Shown here piece by piece: positions 43,630-55,633 of a DNA stretch of 64,000 nucleotides (position 1 is its first letter; each line of letters begins with the position of its first letter). A program made the translations under genes and the position numbers. Source of the DNA: Tiliqua scincoides (Eukaryota; Chordata; Lepidosauria; Squamata; Scincidae); NCBI RefSeq assembly GCF_035046505.1, contig NC_089823.1, positions 674,767 through 738,766 of the forward strand, written 5' to 3'. The notes under the pieces were generated by a model. That model searched no databases. It was not told the DNA's origin and saw nothing but the letters and a program-made list of their open reading frames with translations.

Positions 43630-46345
43630 GGTGGGTCCGACTCCACCATAGATTCTCTGTGGATTAAATTACCAGGCTTGTGCAGCGATGTAATACTGGG
43701 GGTGTGCTATCGTCCTCCAGAACAGAAATGAGGAAACAGATCAGGGAGGTGACAAGGAGGGACAGGGTTGTAATCATGGGGGACTTCAATTATCCTCATA
43801 TAGACTGGGTTAATTTGTGTTCTGGTCATGATAAGGAGACTGGATTTCTTGTCGTGCTAAATGACTGTGGCTTAGAGCAGCTAGTCACGGAGCCCACCAG
43901 AGGTCAGGTGACTCTGGATTTAATATTGTGCGGTACACAGGACCTGGTTAGAGATGTCAATGTCACAGAGCTGTTGGGGAACAGTGATCATGCTGTGATC
44001 AGTTTTGACATGGACGTCGGGGGAAGAATACCAGGCAAATCTCTCACAAAAACCCTTGACTTCCAACGGGCGGACTTCCCTCAAATGAGGAGGCTGGTTA
44101 GAAGGAGGTTGAAAGGGAGGGTAAAAAGAGTCCAATCTCTCCAGAGTGCATGGAGGCTGCTTAAAACAACAGTAATAGAGGCCCAGCAGAGGTGTATACC
44201 GCAAAGAAAGAAGGGTTCCACTAAATCCAGGAGGGTGCCCGCATGGCTAACCAGCCAAGTTAGAGAGGCTGTGAAGGGCAAGGAAGCTTCCTTCCGTAAA
44301 TGGAAGTCTTGCCCTAATGAGGAGAATAAAAAGGAACATAAACTGTGGCAAAAGAAATGTAAGAAGGTGATATGGGAGGCCAAGCAAGACTATGAGGAAT
44401 GCATGGCCAGCAGCATTAAGGGGAATAATAAAAGCTTCTTCAAATATGTTAGAAGCAGGAAACCCGCCAGAGAAGCGGTTGGCCCTCTGGATGGTGAGGA
44501 AGGGAAAGGGGAGATAAAAGGAGACTTAGAGATGGCAGAGAAATTAAATGAGTTCTTTGCATCTGTCTTCACGGCAGAAGACCTCGGGCAGATACCGCTG
44601 CCCGAACGGCCCCTCCTGACCAAGGAGTTAAGTCAGATAGAGGTTAAAAGAGAAGATGTTTCAGACCTCATTGATAAATTAAAGATCAATAAGTCACCGG
44701 GCCCTGATGGCATCCACCCAAGGGTTATTAAGGAATTGAAGAATGAAGTTGCAGACCTCTTGACTAAGGTATGCAACTTGTCCCTCAAAACGGCCACGGT
44801 GCCAGAAGATTGGAGGATAGCAAATGTCACGCCTATCTTTAAAAAGGGAAAGAGGGGGGACCCGGGAAACTATAGGCCGGTCAGCCTAACATCCATACCG
44901 GGTAAGATGGTGGAATGCCTCATCAAAGATAGGATCTCAAAACACATAGACGAACAGGCCTTGCTGAGGGAGAGTCAGCATGGCTTCTGTAAGGTTAAGT
45001 CTTGCCTCACGAACCTTATAGAATTCTTTGAAAAGGTCAACAGGCATGTGGATGCGGGAGAACCCGTGGACATTATATATCTGGACTTTCAGAAGGCGTT
45101 CAACACAGTCCCTCACCAAAGGCTACTGAAAAAACTCCACAGTCAGGGAATTAGAGGACAGCTCCTCTCCTGGATTGAGAACTGGAGGCCAGTAAGCAGA
45201 GAGTGGGTGTCAATGGGCAATTTTCACAATGGAGAGAGGTGAAAAGCGGTGTGCCCCAAGGATCTGTCCTGGGACCGGTGCTTTTCAACCTCTTCATAAA
45301 TGACCTGGAGACAGGGTTGAGCAGTGAGGTTGCAAAGTTTGCAGATGACACCAAACTTTTCCGAGTGGTGAAGACCAGAAGTGTTTGTGAGGAGCTCCAG
45401 AAGAATCTCTCCAGACTGGTAGAATGGGCAGCAAAATGGCAGACACACTTCAATGTCAGTAAGTGTAAAGTCATGCACATTGGGGCAAAAAATCAAAACT
45501 TTAGATATAGGCTGATGGGTTCTGAGCCGTCTGTGACAGATCAGGAGGGAGATCTTGGGGTGGTGGTGGACAGGTCGATGAAAGTGTCGACCCAATGTGC
45601 GGCGGCAGTGAAGAAGGCCAATTCTATGCTTGGGATCATTAGGAAGGGTATTGAGAACAAAACGGCTAATATTATAATGCCGTTGTACAAATCGATGGTC
45701 AGGTCACACCTGGAGTATTGTGTCCAGTTCTGGTCGCCGCATCTCAAAAAGGACATAGTGGAAATGGAAAAGGTGCAAAAGAGAGCGACTAAGATGATTA
45801 CTGGGCTGGGGCACCTTCCTTATGAGGAAAGGCTACGGCGTTTGGGCCTCTTCAGCCTAGACAAGAGACGACTGAGGGGGGACATGATTGAGACATACAA
45901 AATTATGCAGGGGATGGACAGAGTGGATAGGGAGATGCTCTTTACACTCTCACATAATACCAGAACCAGGGGACATCCACTAAAATTGAGTGTTGGGAGA
46001 GTTAGAACAGACAAAAGAAAATATTTCTTTACTCAGCGTGTGGTTGGTCTGTGGAACTCCTTGCCACAAGATGTAGTGATGGCGTCTGGCCTGAACGCCT
46101 TTAAAAGGGGATTGGACAAGTTTCAGGAGGAAAAATCCATTACGGGGTACAAGCCATGATGCATATGCACAACCTCCTGATTTTAGGAATGGGTTATGTC
46201 AGAATGCCAGATGCAAGGGAGGGCACCAGGATGAGGTCTCTTGTTATCTGATGTGCTCCCTGGAGCATTTGGTGGGCCGCTGTGAGATACAGGAAGCTGG
46301 ACTAGATGGGCCTATGGCCTGATCCAGTGGGGCTGTTCTTATGTT
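43630..46345 (+). mobile_element. CR1-clade LINE, best-preserved copy
   Basis: The first frame (43680-45242, 520 codons) contains most of the endonuclease (GDFNYPHIDWVNLCSGHD, NSDHAVISFD), the linker, and the RT up to SWIENW. A 4-base loss near 45186 (GAACTGGAGGCC where the first copy has GAACTGGTTGGAGGCC) shifts into a second frame, 45203-46159 (318 codons), covering SGVPQGSVLGPVLFNLFIND, KFADDTKLF at 45338-45349 and the C-terminus. The catalytic box is intact, but motif A reads KAFNTV where the first copy has KAFDTV. The endonuclease N-terminus is missing and about 19 bases are lost near 43725. The 3' UTR ends GGGGCTGTTCTTATGTT and is followed at once by a second CR1-type tail. Confidence 0.95.
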
Positions 46346-46487
46346 AACTACAATTCCCAGGAGGCCATGCAGGTCTTCTTGTTTTCTGGTGTGCTCCCTG
46401 GGTCATTTGGTGGGCCGCTGTGAGATACAGGAAGCTGGACTAGATGGGCCTATGGCCTGATCCAGTGGGGCTGTTCTTATGTTCTAG
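46346..46487 (+). mobile_element. Second CR1-type tail joined directly to the first
   Basis: It starts AACTACAATTCCCAGGAGGC, then TGCAGGTCTTCTTG, then the usual GTGTGCTCCCTGGGTCATTT and ends GGCTGTTCTTATGTTCTAGG. The same order (tail, AACTACAATTCCCAGGAGG, tail) is found antisense at 55494-55650. Confidence 0.85.
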
Positions 46488-47338
46488 GATAGAAACTACC
46501 AGTTTCCTCCCCTGTTCAGCTGCTGGTCCAGTAAAGGGAAACTTGAGAGCAGGAAGAGGCATGTGAGCAGTAACCATTAGGTGCTACTCCCCCAGTCAGC
46601 CTGCCTTCTCCCACTACCTGCTCTGAAGCGGCTCTGTCAAGGTTCTTTCTCATCCAGTTTGAAACATCTCCATCTTAGCTTTGAGGCACCCAGCAAGAGC
46701 AGACAAACATGTGCATTGTGTTGCCTGACAACCCTTGTCTTTCTTTTCCTGAGATGTTTGACACATACAGCAAGTATATGGTGCTGAGTGCCATCCAGGA
46801 GAGCGACCCAGGACAGTGGGGGTCCTTTTTGGAATGATGGCAAGAGGCCTGCAGGGGACCACACTTTATTAGGTAAGAACCAGGGTATGTCCTACTTCAG
46901 AGCAGGGTGCAGTCAAACATGCAGACACAGCAGAGTCTTCAGTTGCAATTGTCTTTTGAGTACAGAGCCATACACAGAATTGTTAGAGCAGTCCAGGTCA
47001 TACTCATGCAATACAGCACTTCAGAGTTACCTAGTTACAGTCCAGTCTCCTTAAGGCAAAGTCAGTCCATGGTCATTGACAGTGTTTGTTCTGTCAGTAG
47101 CTTCTCAGTGCACCCACTGCCCAGGTGGAGCTGCATGGAGAGGCTTAAATGGGATTCAGCACCCAATCTAGTCTTTGGGATTCTAACCAATCTAGGTTAA
47201 TTAGGGCGTGGCTACATAGTTGTCCAGGTAGTCATGCTATCACAGCTGTTGACAACTTGCCCTGAACCAACAGTTTGCAACCAGGCCTGACTGTGCCAGA
47301 GCAAATTGCTAACACACTTCAGTTTGTCAATGCAGTCC
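46488..47338. other. Intergenic stretch, possible old LTR-like DNA
   Basis: No gene. The part from about 46865 (ACACTTTATTAGGTAAG) has an LTR-like look, but I could not find paired ends. Confidence 0.35.
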
Positions 47339-48199
47339 TGTCATGAATATGTACATGTTAGGCCTAGGTGAGCATGTGAAGCCTGAACCAAACTAAGTCA
47401 GTAACGGAGAAGTGGCTCGCAGTTCCTAGCTGCAAGAATGTGAGCAAACAGACAAAAAGATTGTTGTCTCTCCTCTGCTGGCCAGAAAGGACAGACAACA
47501 AGAATTACAACCCGTTGGAATGTTTAGCACCTTAGTAGACAGAGAGGCGCCTGATCAAGCGTGATGGAGTGCAGCTGTGGCTCTCCAGTTGGGAGGGGTA
47601 AGAACTAGGACAGCTAGCAACCAGGCCAACTTTAAGAAGGTTCTCTCCTCAAAAGTTTCTGATTGGACAGTCTAAATAAGTATGAAGTCAGTACTGTTAG
47701 CATAAGAAGTATTCTAATGAGTGCCCCAAGGGGTGTGCAGGTTCCTTCTTGGACAGAGTTTGGGGGCAACATCCTGCACGCTTGGAGCTCCATTGTCCAC
47801 CATGGGCATCTGGCCTCACAGGTAGCCTGGAGCTAAGAGATCTACAAGAGTAACTGACCCAGGTGAGAGATAGCGATTAAGAGAGATAGCCAGCTAGCTT
47901 TGTTATTTCATTGCTGATATGTTTCCTAGATGTTTATGCCTCTAGCATTTGCTGCTTTATGTAACCTGATGTACTTACGTAATAAACTAAAATCTCTTTT
48001 ACTAAGTTGTTTCATTGCCTGTTGGGGACAAAGGTTCAGAATCCTGCCTAGCTGTTCAGCAGGCTACCAAGTGCTCACTGAGGTCTAGTAACTTGAGGAC
48101 TGAAGCTTTAATTGGAGAAAGCGCTCAGCGCCTGCAAGGGATAGAATTAAGCCTAGAGGATCTCAGTGTCCCTGGACTGAGGCACTGGCACATACAGGG
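47339..48199 (+). mobile_element. Candidate LTR fossil, ends uncertain
   Basis: TGTCATGAATATG could be an LTR start, AATAAA lies at 47981-47986, and CACATACA near 48199 could be an end. It is followed by GGGTGGTGGCAGTACTAC, which might be a decayed primer-binding region. There is no target duplication and no recognisable viral gene, so this is a tentative call on layout only. Confidence 0.3.
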
Positions 48200-51100
48200 T
48201 GGTGGCAGTACTACTGGATGGGGGGGTCTTGAGGGCTTTAGGGTTCGAGAACCAAGAACTCTGAGCAGCCCAAAGCCCGCTAAGTTTGCGACAAGTCCCT
48301 ACTTCCACCCTGAGAAAAGCCTCGCCTAGTGGAGAGCTCCCTGTTTCTGGGAACGTTCTGCGAGGAGTGACCCACCTGGCTGGAGCAGTACATCTGACCC
48401 CAGGAGCAAAAGCCACCCCCTGGAAGCTTCCAGCCACATAAAGGGAGCCCCCCCCCCTCTGGCTGCCCGCACTGACTCGATGGCTAAACTCAACCAAGGG
48501 TCAGTGGAGCCGCTGCCTTCCTGTGCTGGCTGCTGGAGTCTGGGTGGGGTGCAAAGCAAGAGAAGCACCAGTTCAGGACCAGGGAGAGCAGTCCTGGACC
48601 CTGAGTCTCCAGAATAATCCAGGAAGTCCAGGGTCCAATTGGGCATCTTGCTCCAGGCCCAATGCCAGGTCAGTGGCCCTACAGCCCCCCTGAAGTTCGA
48701 TTGCTGCCTGGCACCTGAATACTCCAGGTCCAGCCTCTTCCCTGCCTCCTCTGGTGTGCTGACAGCAGGGGGCATAAGAACCACAGCCAAGCAAGAAGTT
48801 TTTGAACCACAGAGGATGGACAGAGACCTCTCCAGTTAAAGGAACAGTCTCTTCACCTCTGTCCCAGATTTGGTGTGCCTGGAGCAGCAGAGGGAGATAG
48901 AGGGACATCACAGTGCTAAGTATTGCAGGTGCCTGGACATGCCATGTAAGGGCCCCTCCCTCTCCCCATGGAGCCATTCTGGGTGAAGATGACTCTGTTT
49001 TGTCCAAACCACCTTGAATGTCTCCAAGGGGGAGAGGCTGCTTGCACGGCAGTTCAGCAAGCTTAGTGCTGCAAAACTTAGTGCTGTGACCCCCCCTCTA
49101 GCTATGCTACTGGCTGGAATCTGCTGCAACAGAGCTGGAGCCTTTTGCTACGTGGCTGGGGGACCTGAGTGGTCACCAGTGGATCACGCTGTAGTGAGCC
49201 CTCCAACCTTCTGCTGAATGAAAAGCTTAAAACAGCTGCAGCTGAGCACTGAATGCTGCCTTGGAGATTTCATGGAGAAGAGTTCTGGCAATCCAGCCAG
49301 CAGCACCCCGGCAAAGCTCCCTCCCCCCGCCCCGGCCCTGCTTTGGCTTCCTGCCCTTCTGCAAAAGACTGGCTCCTCTGGGGTTCTTGGCTCTGATGGT
49401 CATCCAGGGGCTTCTTTGTGCTGTGTGGAGTTGCACAGACTCCCAGGTGGTCACCAATGGACTGGGGAGGGGAAGAGTTGGGCTGTTGGGCTGGGGAGGG
49501 GTTGAGAGTTGGGCAGACTGGCCACTAGAAAAGGTGCATGCTGACTCTTGCACCTTTTTGCAAACGGGCAAGCAGGAAACAGAACGTCTGGGCTGGGCGG
49601 ATAGCCCTTCTCTGCCATCTGTTGCAGGCCTGGTAAGTCTCTGGCTCGAGTGGGGAAACTGAGCTGTGGAGCAGCCAGAGTGGGTTGTGGGCATCTGCGC
49701 TGCTGCCGGTGGGTGAGGCCCCAGCCCAGGACCTGCCTCTTGCTGCTGGTCCAGAAGCCTCTCCCAGAGGCAGCCTGAGGGCTCTTGACAGGAAGGAGGG
49801 CCTCTGACCCCTTCGCAGCCCCAACTGGTCCTGGCTCAGTGCGTGTGTTTGTGCCAGCCTTTCCTCCAGGTGCTGCCCTTGGTGTGCCCAGTTCCTGAGC
49901 ACAGTTCCTGGTGAATCCTGTCCTTCAGGATCCCAGGCTGTTGTTTCTTGCAGCGGATCTCAAGTCCTGGGCAGCCACTTCCAGAAGCGTCAGTGAACCT
50001 CTGGACAAGGAGGGTGGCTGCAGCAGTAGCTGCTTAAGAGCCCAGCTGCCGTCCTCCCCAGAAACAGGCCTGTGCAGGGGAGGAGAAGCTGCCTCACTGC
50101 CATGGCAAGGGGGGCACCTCTGTGGCAGGTGGCAGGGAGCTGCAGTTTGCTTCAGCAACTCCCAGGTGCCAGGCCGGTGTTTCTGTGGAGGCATGCAGGC
50201 AGGTCTCTCTCTCTCTGCCCCCAGTGAGCCTTGGTGGACTTCCTGCTCCTGTCTCGAGCAGCTGCAAGAGGTGAAATGGCTCCCTGTGGGGGCACTTGGG
50301 AGAGGAGGAGGCCTCAGAGCTCTCTTTCCACAAGGATGTGGAGAGCTCTCATCAGGAGGAAGCCCCCCCCCCCACAGAGGCTTTTCTGATACGGAGTCTC
50401 TTCTTCCTCTTTTCCTGCCCTCCCGAGGCTGTCCTGATGTGGCTTCTTCAATGGCCAGAGAGAACCAGTGATCCTGCACGCCCCAGGATGCCCCCAGGCA
50501 GGCCCCTCCCTCTGGGGGAACCCACATTTTTTTGAACACCCAGGCTCCGCAGTTTCCGCAAAGGGCTGCACCCCTGTTTCCTGACTTGCCCTCCCTTTCC
50601 CACAGGGCCTGATGGCAGTGATGTTTAGGGCATGACAGGCTCCGTGCAGCTGAGGCTCCCAGCTTTGCTTTCTATATTGCTTGCCCTGCTTTTCCAGGTG
50701 GCCGTGATTAGCCCTGCAACCAGAGCTAGCGTGAAGGCCACAGAGGTGCTGCCTTCCCACCCAGTGCCTCAGCTTCTGCGGGGGCCCTTTGGGCTTCCCA
50801 GTCTTGCAGAACCCTCTTTTCAGCTCCATTCTCTGTAACAGGACCATTGTCGTGCCCTTTGCCCACAAGGGACCATCTCTCCCAGTTTGCTTCTGTAAAA
50901 TAACCCCTGCGTCATTTCCTTGAGCTCCATCCAGTCTCCCCCTCCCTCCCTCCCTCACACACACACAGAGTCTTCCAGTCCCAAATCTGCAGTGCCTGAA
51001 AGTGGTGATTCTTCTTCTAGTGCAAACTGATGTTTCCTAATCTTCAGAGGAAGACAGAAGAGTCGTCCGGCGAAGGGAGAGCTCCGACGGAGAGCCAGCT

Positions 51101-51269
51101 CTAAAGCAGAGAGAATGCCTGAAGGCGGCTGCAGGCGAGTTCCCAGAGAAGTGCCGCCCGCTGTCGGGAAAGGCACCTGCCCGTCTTTTCTGACCCCACA
51201 TGGACCCTCTTCAGTCCTGTGCTTCCACTCAGTGGGGGCTCCCTGGAGGATCCAGCGGCACTGCTGATC
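48200..51269. other. GC-rich intergenic DNA upstream of a receptor gene
   Basis: Many compositional frames on both strands. No domain or repeat recognised apart from a CTCCC/CA simple repeat at about 50937-50966. The promoter of the receptor at 51270 may be here. Confidence 0.45.
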
Positions 51270-52232
51270 ATGCCACGGGCAAGTGCCCCTGCCGCCCTGA
51301 ATGCCACTGCCTGTTCTCCTGGTGCTTTTGCCCTCCAGGGCATCCCGGGGCTGGAGTCCCTGCACGTGTGGCTCGCCATCCCCTTCTGCGCCATGTATCT
51401 CGTGGCCCTCCTGGGGAACTGCAGCCTGCTCCTTGTGGTCAAGAGGGAGCCCAGCCTGCACGAGCCCATGCACCTCTTCCTGGGCATGCTCTCCCTCACA
51501 GACCTGGTGCTCTCGTCCTCCACCCTGCCCAAGCTGCTGGCCATCCTCTGGTTCGGCAAGCACCACATCAGCCTCAGTGCCTGCCTGGCCCAGATGTTCT
51601 TCATCCATGCCTTCACAGCCATGGAGTCCGGCTTCTTCTTGGCCATGGCATATGACCGCTACGTGGCCATTTGCAACCCACTGCGCCATGCCACCGTCCT
51701 CACCAACACCACTGTTGCCAAGATTGCCCTGGCGGTGGTGCTGAGGGGGGTGGTGCTCTTCTTCCCGCACCCGTTCCTGGTGGGGAGCCTGCCCTTCTGC
51801 AAGTCGAAGGTCATTGCCCACAGCTACTGTGAGTTCATGGCCCTGCTCAAACTTGCCTGTGCAGACACGGCGGCCAGCGGTGGCTACAGCCTCAGCCTGG
51901 CATTCCTCATTGGGGGCTTTGATGTGTGCTTCATCAGCATGTCCTACGGCCTGATCCTGCGCACGGTCTGCCGCCTGCCCTCCAAGGAGGCTGGCCTGAA
52001 GGCCCTGGGCACCTGCAGCTCCCACATCTGTGTCATCTTGGTCTTCTACACCACGGCAGTCTTCTCCTTCCTCACCCACCGCTTTGGCCACAATGTCCCC
52101 CACTCCGTCCACATCCTCATTGCTAACGTCTACCTAGTGGTGCCACCCACACTGAACCCCATCATCTACGGGGTGCGGACGAAGAAGATCCGAGACCAGG
52201 TTCTGCAGGCTGTTTTCTGCAGGAAGAGGTGA
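51270..52232 (+). CDS. Class I olfactory receptor, intact
   Basis: A 320-residue single-exon odorant GPCR. The ATG at 51270 gives MPRASAPAALNATACSP with a glycosylation site at Asn11; the frame is open upstream to 51219 without receptor-like residues, so the internal ATG is preferred. Motifs: LQGIPGLESLHVW, SLHEPMHLFLGMLSLTDL (62-79), TM3 cysteine at 105, AQMFFIHAFTAMES, MAYDRYVAIC (DRY 129-131), LFFPHPFLVGSLPFC, HSYCEFMALLKLACAD, LPSKEAGLKALGTCSSHICV in TM6, FLTHRFGHNVPHSVHI and NPIIYGVRTKKIR in TM7, then a short basic tail CRKR. It is a close paralogue of the gene at 33193-34146 but on the opposite strand. Class I, 51/52-like. No defect is visible. Confidence 0.96.
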   Translation: MPRASAPAALNATACSPGAFALQGIPGLESLHVWLAIPFCAMYLVALLGNCSLLLVVKREPSLHEPMHLFLGMLSLTDLVLSSSTLPKLLAILWFGKHHISLSACLAQMFFIHAFTAMESGFFLAMAYDRYVAICNPLRHATVLTNTTVAKIALAVVLRGVVLFFPHPFLVGSLPFCKSKVIAHSYCEFMALLKLACADTAASGGYSLSLAFLIGGFDVCFISMSYGLILRTVCRLPSKEAGLKALGTCSSHICVILVFYTTAVFSFLTHRFGHNVPHSVHILIANVYLVVPPTLNPIIYGVRTKKIRDQVLQAVFCRKR

Positions 52233-54052
52233 CCGCTGCAGCTCCGGAGTGCACTTGCCTGGGAGGGGCAAGAGGCTCCTGCTCTGAACCAGGCCGGGCC
52301 AGGCTCAGGAGGGGCTCTGGGGGCCGCAAAACTCCAGGCCAGCAAGTGCCTGGAAGGCTTCTCTGGGCGGCTTCCACAAGGGTGGTGCTCGGTTCGGCCC
52401 TGTGAATGGCAAAGGGACTCCCTCTGAGCCCAGAGCGTCTGCTAGGGTGAGGAAGCAGTGTCACTGCCACCCTCACCCCGCCCCCCATAGTGGTCAGGGC
52501 TGACACTGTTCCGATTCTCCCCTGGCGGTCAGGGCCTGACGGGCCCTCTGTTGGGCCCTTGCGGCCTCGCTGTCTCCTCGTCCCTATGTGCTTGGCCCCC
52601 CTTTTGCAAGTCCCATCACTACTACGACGGACAGCGACTGCACACAGAGGTGGGCAGCTCACTCCACAACTGGGGCTTCCTTCTGACCTCCCTTCCACCA
52701 AGCACACCTCTTCTCAAAGGCCGAGCAGCTGCGCACTCCCTTCTTGCCCAGTGGTGCCCGCCCCCAGGGCTTCTTCACTGCTAGAGGTGTCGGGGAAGCA
52801 GGGAGGCCAAGTGCCTCCGACTGTGCTCCAGGGCAGGTTCCTGGGGCTGAGCCCCTCACCTGAGCAGCCGTGCGCTACTGCCACCTTGCCTCTCTGAGCC
52901 CTGCCCTGGCTGGGCCCCTCCCAGTTGTACCCTGGCACATAATCTCCGCCCGCCTGGACCTCCTTTGCCTGCACTGCTCTCAGTCCCCTCCCCTCAGCTG
53001 CAGCAGACCTCACCACTTCCACACAAGGAGCAAATCTGGGTGGAACTGAGCCCACCACTAAACTTCCTACACCCAAATCAGGAAGAAGCACATGAAGCCA
53101 CAGAGCTGTTCTGAAGAAGCCATTCTTGGGCACACACAAGTCCAGAGGCTCGCCGACCCCTCCCTGCCCCAGTCCAACAGAGCGAGCAGCGGGCCAGCCC
53201 AGCCCGTGGTGTAGCCGGACTCCCTCCCTCTCTGGCACCCAGAGGGGAGGCCCAGCCTCTTTCTGTCAGGACCCAAGGCCACTGACAGCCCTGCCCAGCA
53301 TCTCCAGTCCCATTAAAGCCATCTGAGCTGAGAGCTCAGGGCAGTGGTCTTCCACCAGCCTGGAGGAGAATGCTGAGCGGAGAGCCCCGGGGTGCTGTCT
53401 GTGGTCTGGCTTCTCCTCTACGTCTTCAGTGAGGGCTTGACTGAAGGGCGAAAGGAATCCATATCCAGTTTGCAGATGACACAAAACTGGGAGGAATACC
53501 TAACGCTGCAGAAGACAGTGGCTTGGAAGTGGAGTGGGGGAGGGGCAAGAGCCCTGCACAGGCATCACATACCTGAGGGGGCGATGCAGCGAGGGAGCCA
53601 GTCAGCCAGGTGGGGGGGGGATGCCCCCCTTCTCAGCCATGCTCTCTTTGGTGTGCAGATCACTAATTTCAGGCTGCCCTTCTGTCCTCCTCCTCCTTCT
53701 TCCCAGATTCCCCTTTCCAGCTGGCTTGATAGCAAGCATGTAGGACTCCCTGCCCCCACCCCAGCAAGCACGGAGTGCTTAGGAATGAAGACTCCTTTCT
53801 TCACGACCCCCTGCCTCAAAGCAGTCTACTTAACCACAGCCCCCCAAAACCCACAATGCAAACTAGCTATGCTAAGAGGATCTGGGCCTAGCCCAAAGCT
53901 AGCAGCAGGGTCTGTCCAGTAAAGGAAGCAGGGAAATGCGTGTGGGGCTGGCAAGTGAGGCAGAACTGCCCCAGTGTAGTCCCTGGGAGAGCACTGCAGC
54001 TGCCCTGCCAGCTCGCACCTGAGGAGGCTCTGCTTACTCCCAAGAAAGCAGG
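52233..54052. other. Intergenic stretch, nothing recognised
   Basis: GC-rich, with compositional frames only. A short AGTTTGCAGATGACACAAAA near 53468 resembles the CR1 FADD region (FADDTKL) but is too short and isolated to call. Confidence 0.5.
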
Positions 54053-54054
54053 TA

Positions 54055-54563
54055 CAGGTGGGCCCTCTGTGTCCATGCATTGTGTAGCCACAGATCTGGC
54101 TTAACGTGGGTCTCCCAGTCGTGGCCCATCTGAGCCCTTTGCAGGCTCCGGTTGCCTCTGGAGGGCTTTCTGAAGCCTGCAGAGGCAGCGCACGTCCGCC
54201 CACTGCCTGTGGGCTGCAGAATGGCTGTTTTGGCCAGAAAAATTCTATCTTTATGCCATTTAAGGCATACTGAGGCCTGGGACGCCCTCCAGAGGTTTAT
54301 TTGGCGTAAAAATATCACTTCTGGTTTCTCTCAGGAAACTGGACATAGCATTTTTCGGGCAAAAACGGCCGTTCTGAAGCCCGCGGAAGCAGTGGGCAGA
54401 TGTGCACAGCCTCTGTGGGCTTCAGAAAGCCCTCCAGGGGGGATTGGAGTGCAGCTGCAGTCCCCTTCAGAGGACTTGTGGGGCCAAAGTCATGAACTGG
54501 ATTATCCACAATTTTCGATGTCTGCAGGGAGTCAAAGAACAGATCTCCCAGGGATACCACCTG
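54055..54563. mobile_element. Tigger-like MITE with a large internal palindrome
   Basis: The ends are CAGGTGGGCCC at the left and GGGATACCACCTG at the right, both flanked by TA (54053-54054 and 54564-54565). Inside, 54155-54242 and 54351-54438 form an imperfect inverted repeat of about 88 bases sharing GGAGGGCTTTCTGAAGCC and CTGCCCACTG-type segments. No transposase is encoded. Ends starting CAGGT and the TA target resemble the MITE at 5959. Confidence 0.68.
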
Positions 54564-54565
54564 TA

Positions 54566-55493
54566 TAAGGAGAGCTTCCTTGGGTGTAAGTGGGTGGGGC
54601 GGCCGCGGTGTTTTCCCACAGACTACAACACAGCAGTTCTGCCTCACTTGCCACCCCACACCGCACGTCTCTGAAAGGAAGCAACCACTGGTGCCATTGA
54701 GAAAGGAACGGGTTCAAGCAATCAGGATGACTGGCTGCTCGACCACCGGGTGGGAGGATTTCAATCCCAAGACTTCTCAGCACAATCCGTGAATTCTGGA
54801 GCTGCAGAATGAAAGGCCAATTGTGGAGGATGACTTGCTGGAAGTCAGTGGTGTCACAAGGCCGGGGCAGGGCTGGGTGGGCCACCCCCAGTCATGAGGT
54901 GCAACACCCCATTGCGCAAGCCTCCCTTTGGCAAACTTCAGACCACTTCCAGGGTCACACCATTGCCACAGGGGGCCAAAGCGTGGACCCTCGCAGAGTC
55001 ATACCCGACTCCTCCCCCCAGGGAGAGAAAGTCAAGTTCCCAGCAACCACCTGTTGAGGAATACCTAGTGCCAGTTCTTAGCAGAGCGCACCAGGATGCT
55101 AGCTCCAAGGACAGTGTCAGAGTCAAAAGGCAGCACAGGCAAGGCAGATATCTGTCCACCACCAGTCTGTATTTACAAAATATTTACAGATCAGAAGTCA
55201 TTTACAGCAAAACAGCCTCGTAGTCACAGCCACAATCTCCAACTCTCCGACACAGACTCCTGCTCTCTCTGACTTCATACAACGACCCTCTCAGGTGGGC
55301 TGCATCTGCCTTGCTGATATAGTGCTGTGCACCAATCACAGTAGAGATGACCTCATAGCATTACCTCATAGTCTTATGACTGATTGCATCATCTTCCATG
55401 GTGCACTAGCTGTACCCTTACATTCACTTGCATTACAGGTACTTCCCCACAGCGACTCAGCATTTTTCATGCATTTTGATTGGTTACATGGAA
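54566..55493. other. Intergenic stretch, possible LTR-like block
   Basis: The block 55055-55451 starts TGAGGAATACC and ends TTCCCCACA, a TG...CA layout, but it has no target duplication and no clear signals. Nothing else was recognised. Confidence 0.35.
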
Positions 55494-55633
55494 TCATAAG
55501 AAGAGCCCTGCTGGATCAGGCCAAAGGCCCATCTAGTCCAGCTTCCTGTTTCTCACAGCGGCCCCACCAAATGCCCCAGGGAGCACACCAGACAACAAGA
55601 AGACCTGCAAGGCCTCCTGGGAATTGTAGTTAA
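55494..55633 (-). mobile_element. CR1-type tail joined to another CR1 (antisense)
   Basis: Reading the minus strand, AACTACAATTCCCAGGAGGC leads into TTGCAGGTCTTCTTGTTGTC and a CR1-type end (GGACTAGATGGGCC, then CTTCTTATGATTCC). It lies immediately 3' of the CR1 at 55634, the same arrangement as 46345/46346. Confidence 0.83.

Noticed and set aside
53460-53500. AGTTTGCAGATGACACAAAA, resembling the CR1 FADD region
   Set aside because: Too short, and no neighbouring CR1 sequence on either side.
55055-55451. Possible short antisense LTR (TG...CA layout)
   Set aside because: No target duplication, no clear TATA or polyadenylation signal in the right order; kept only as a remark in the intergenic entry.
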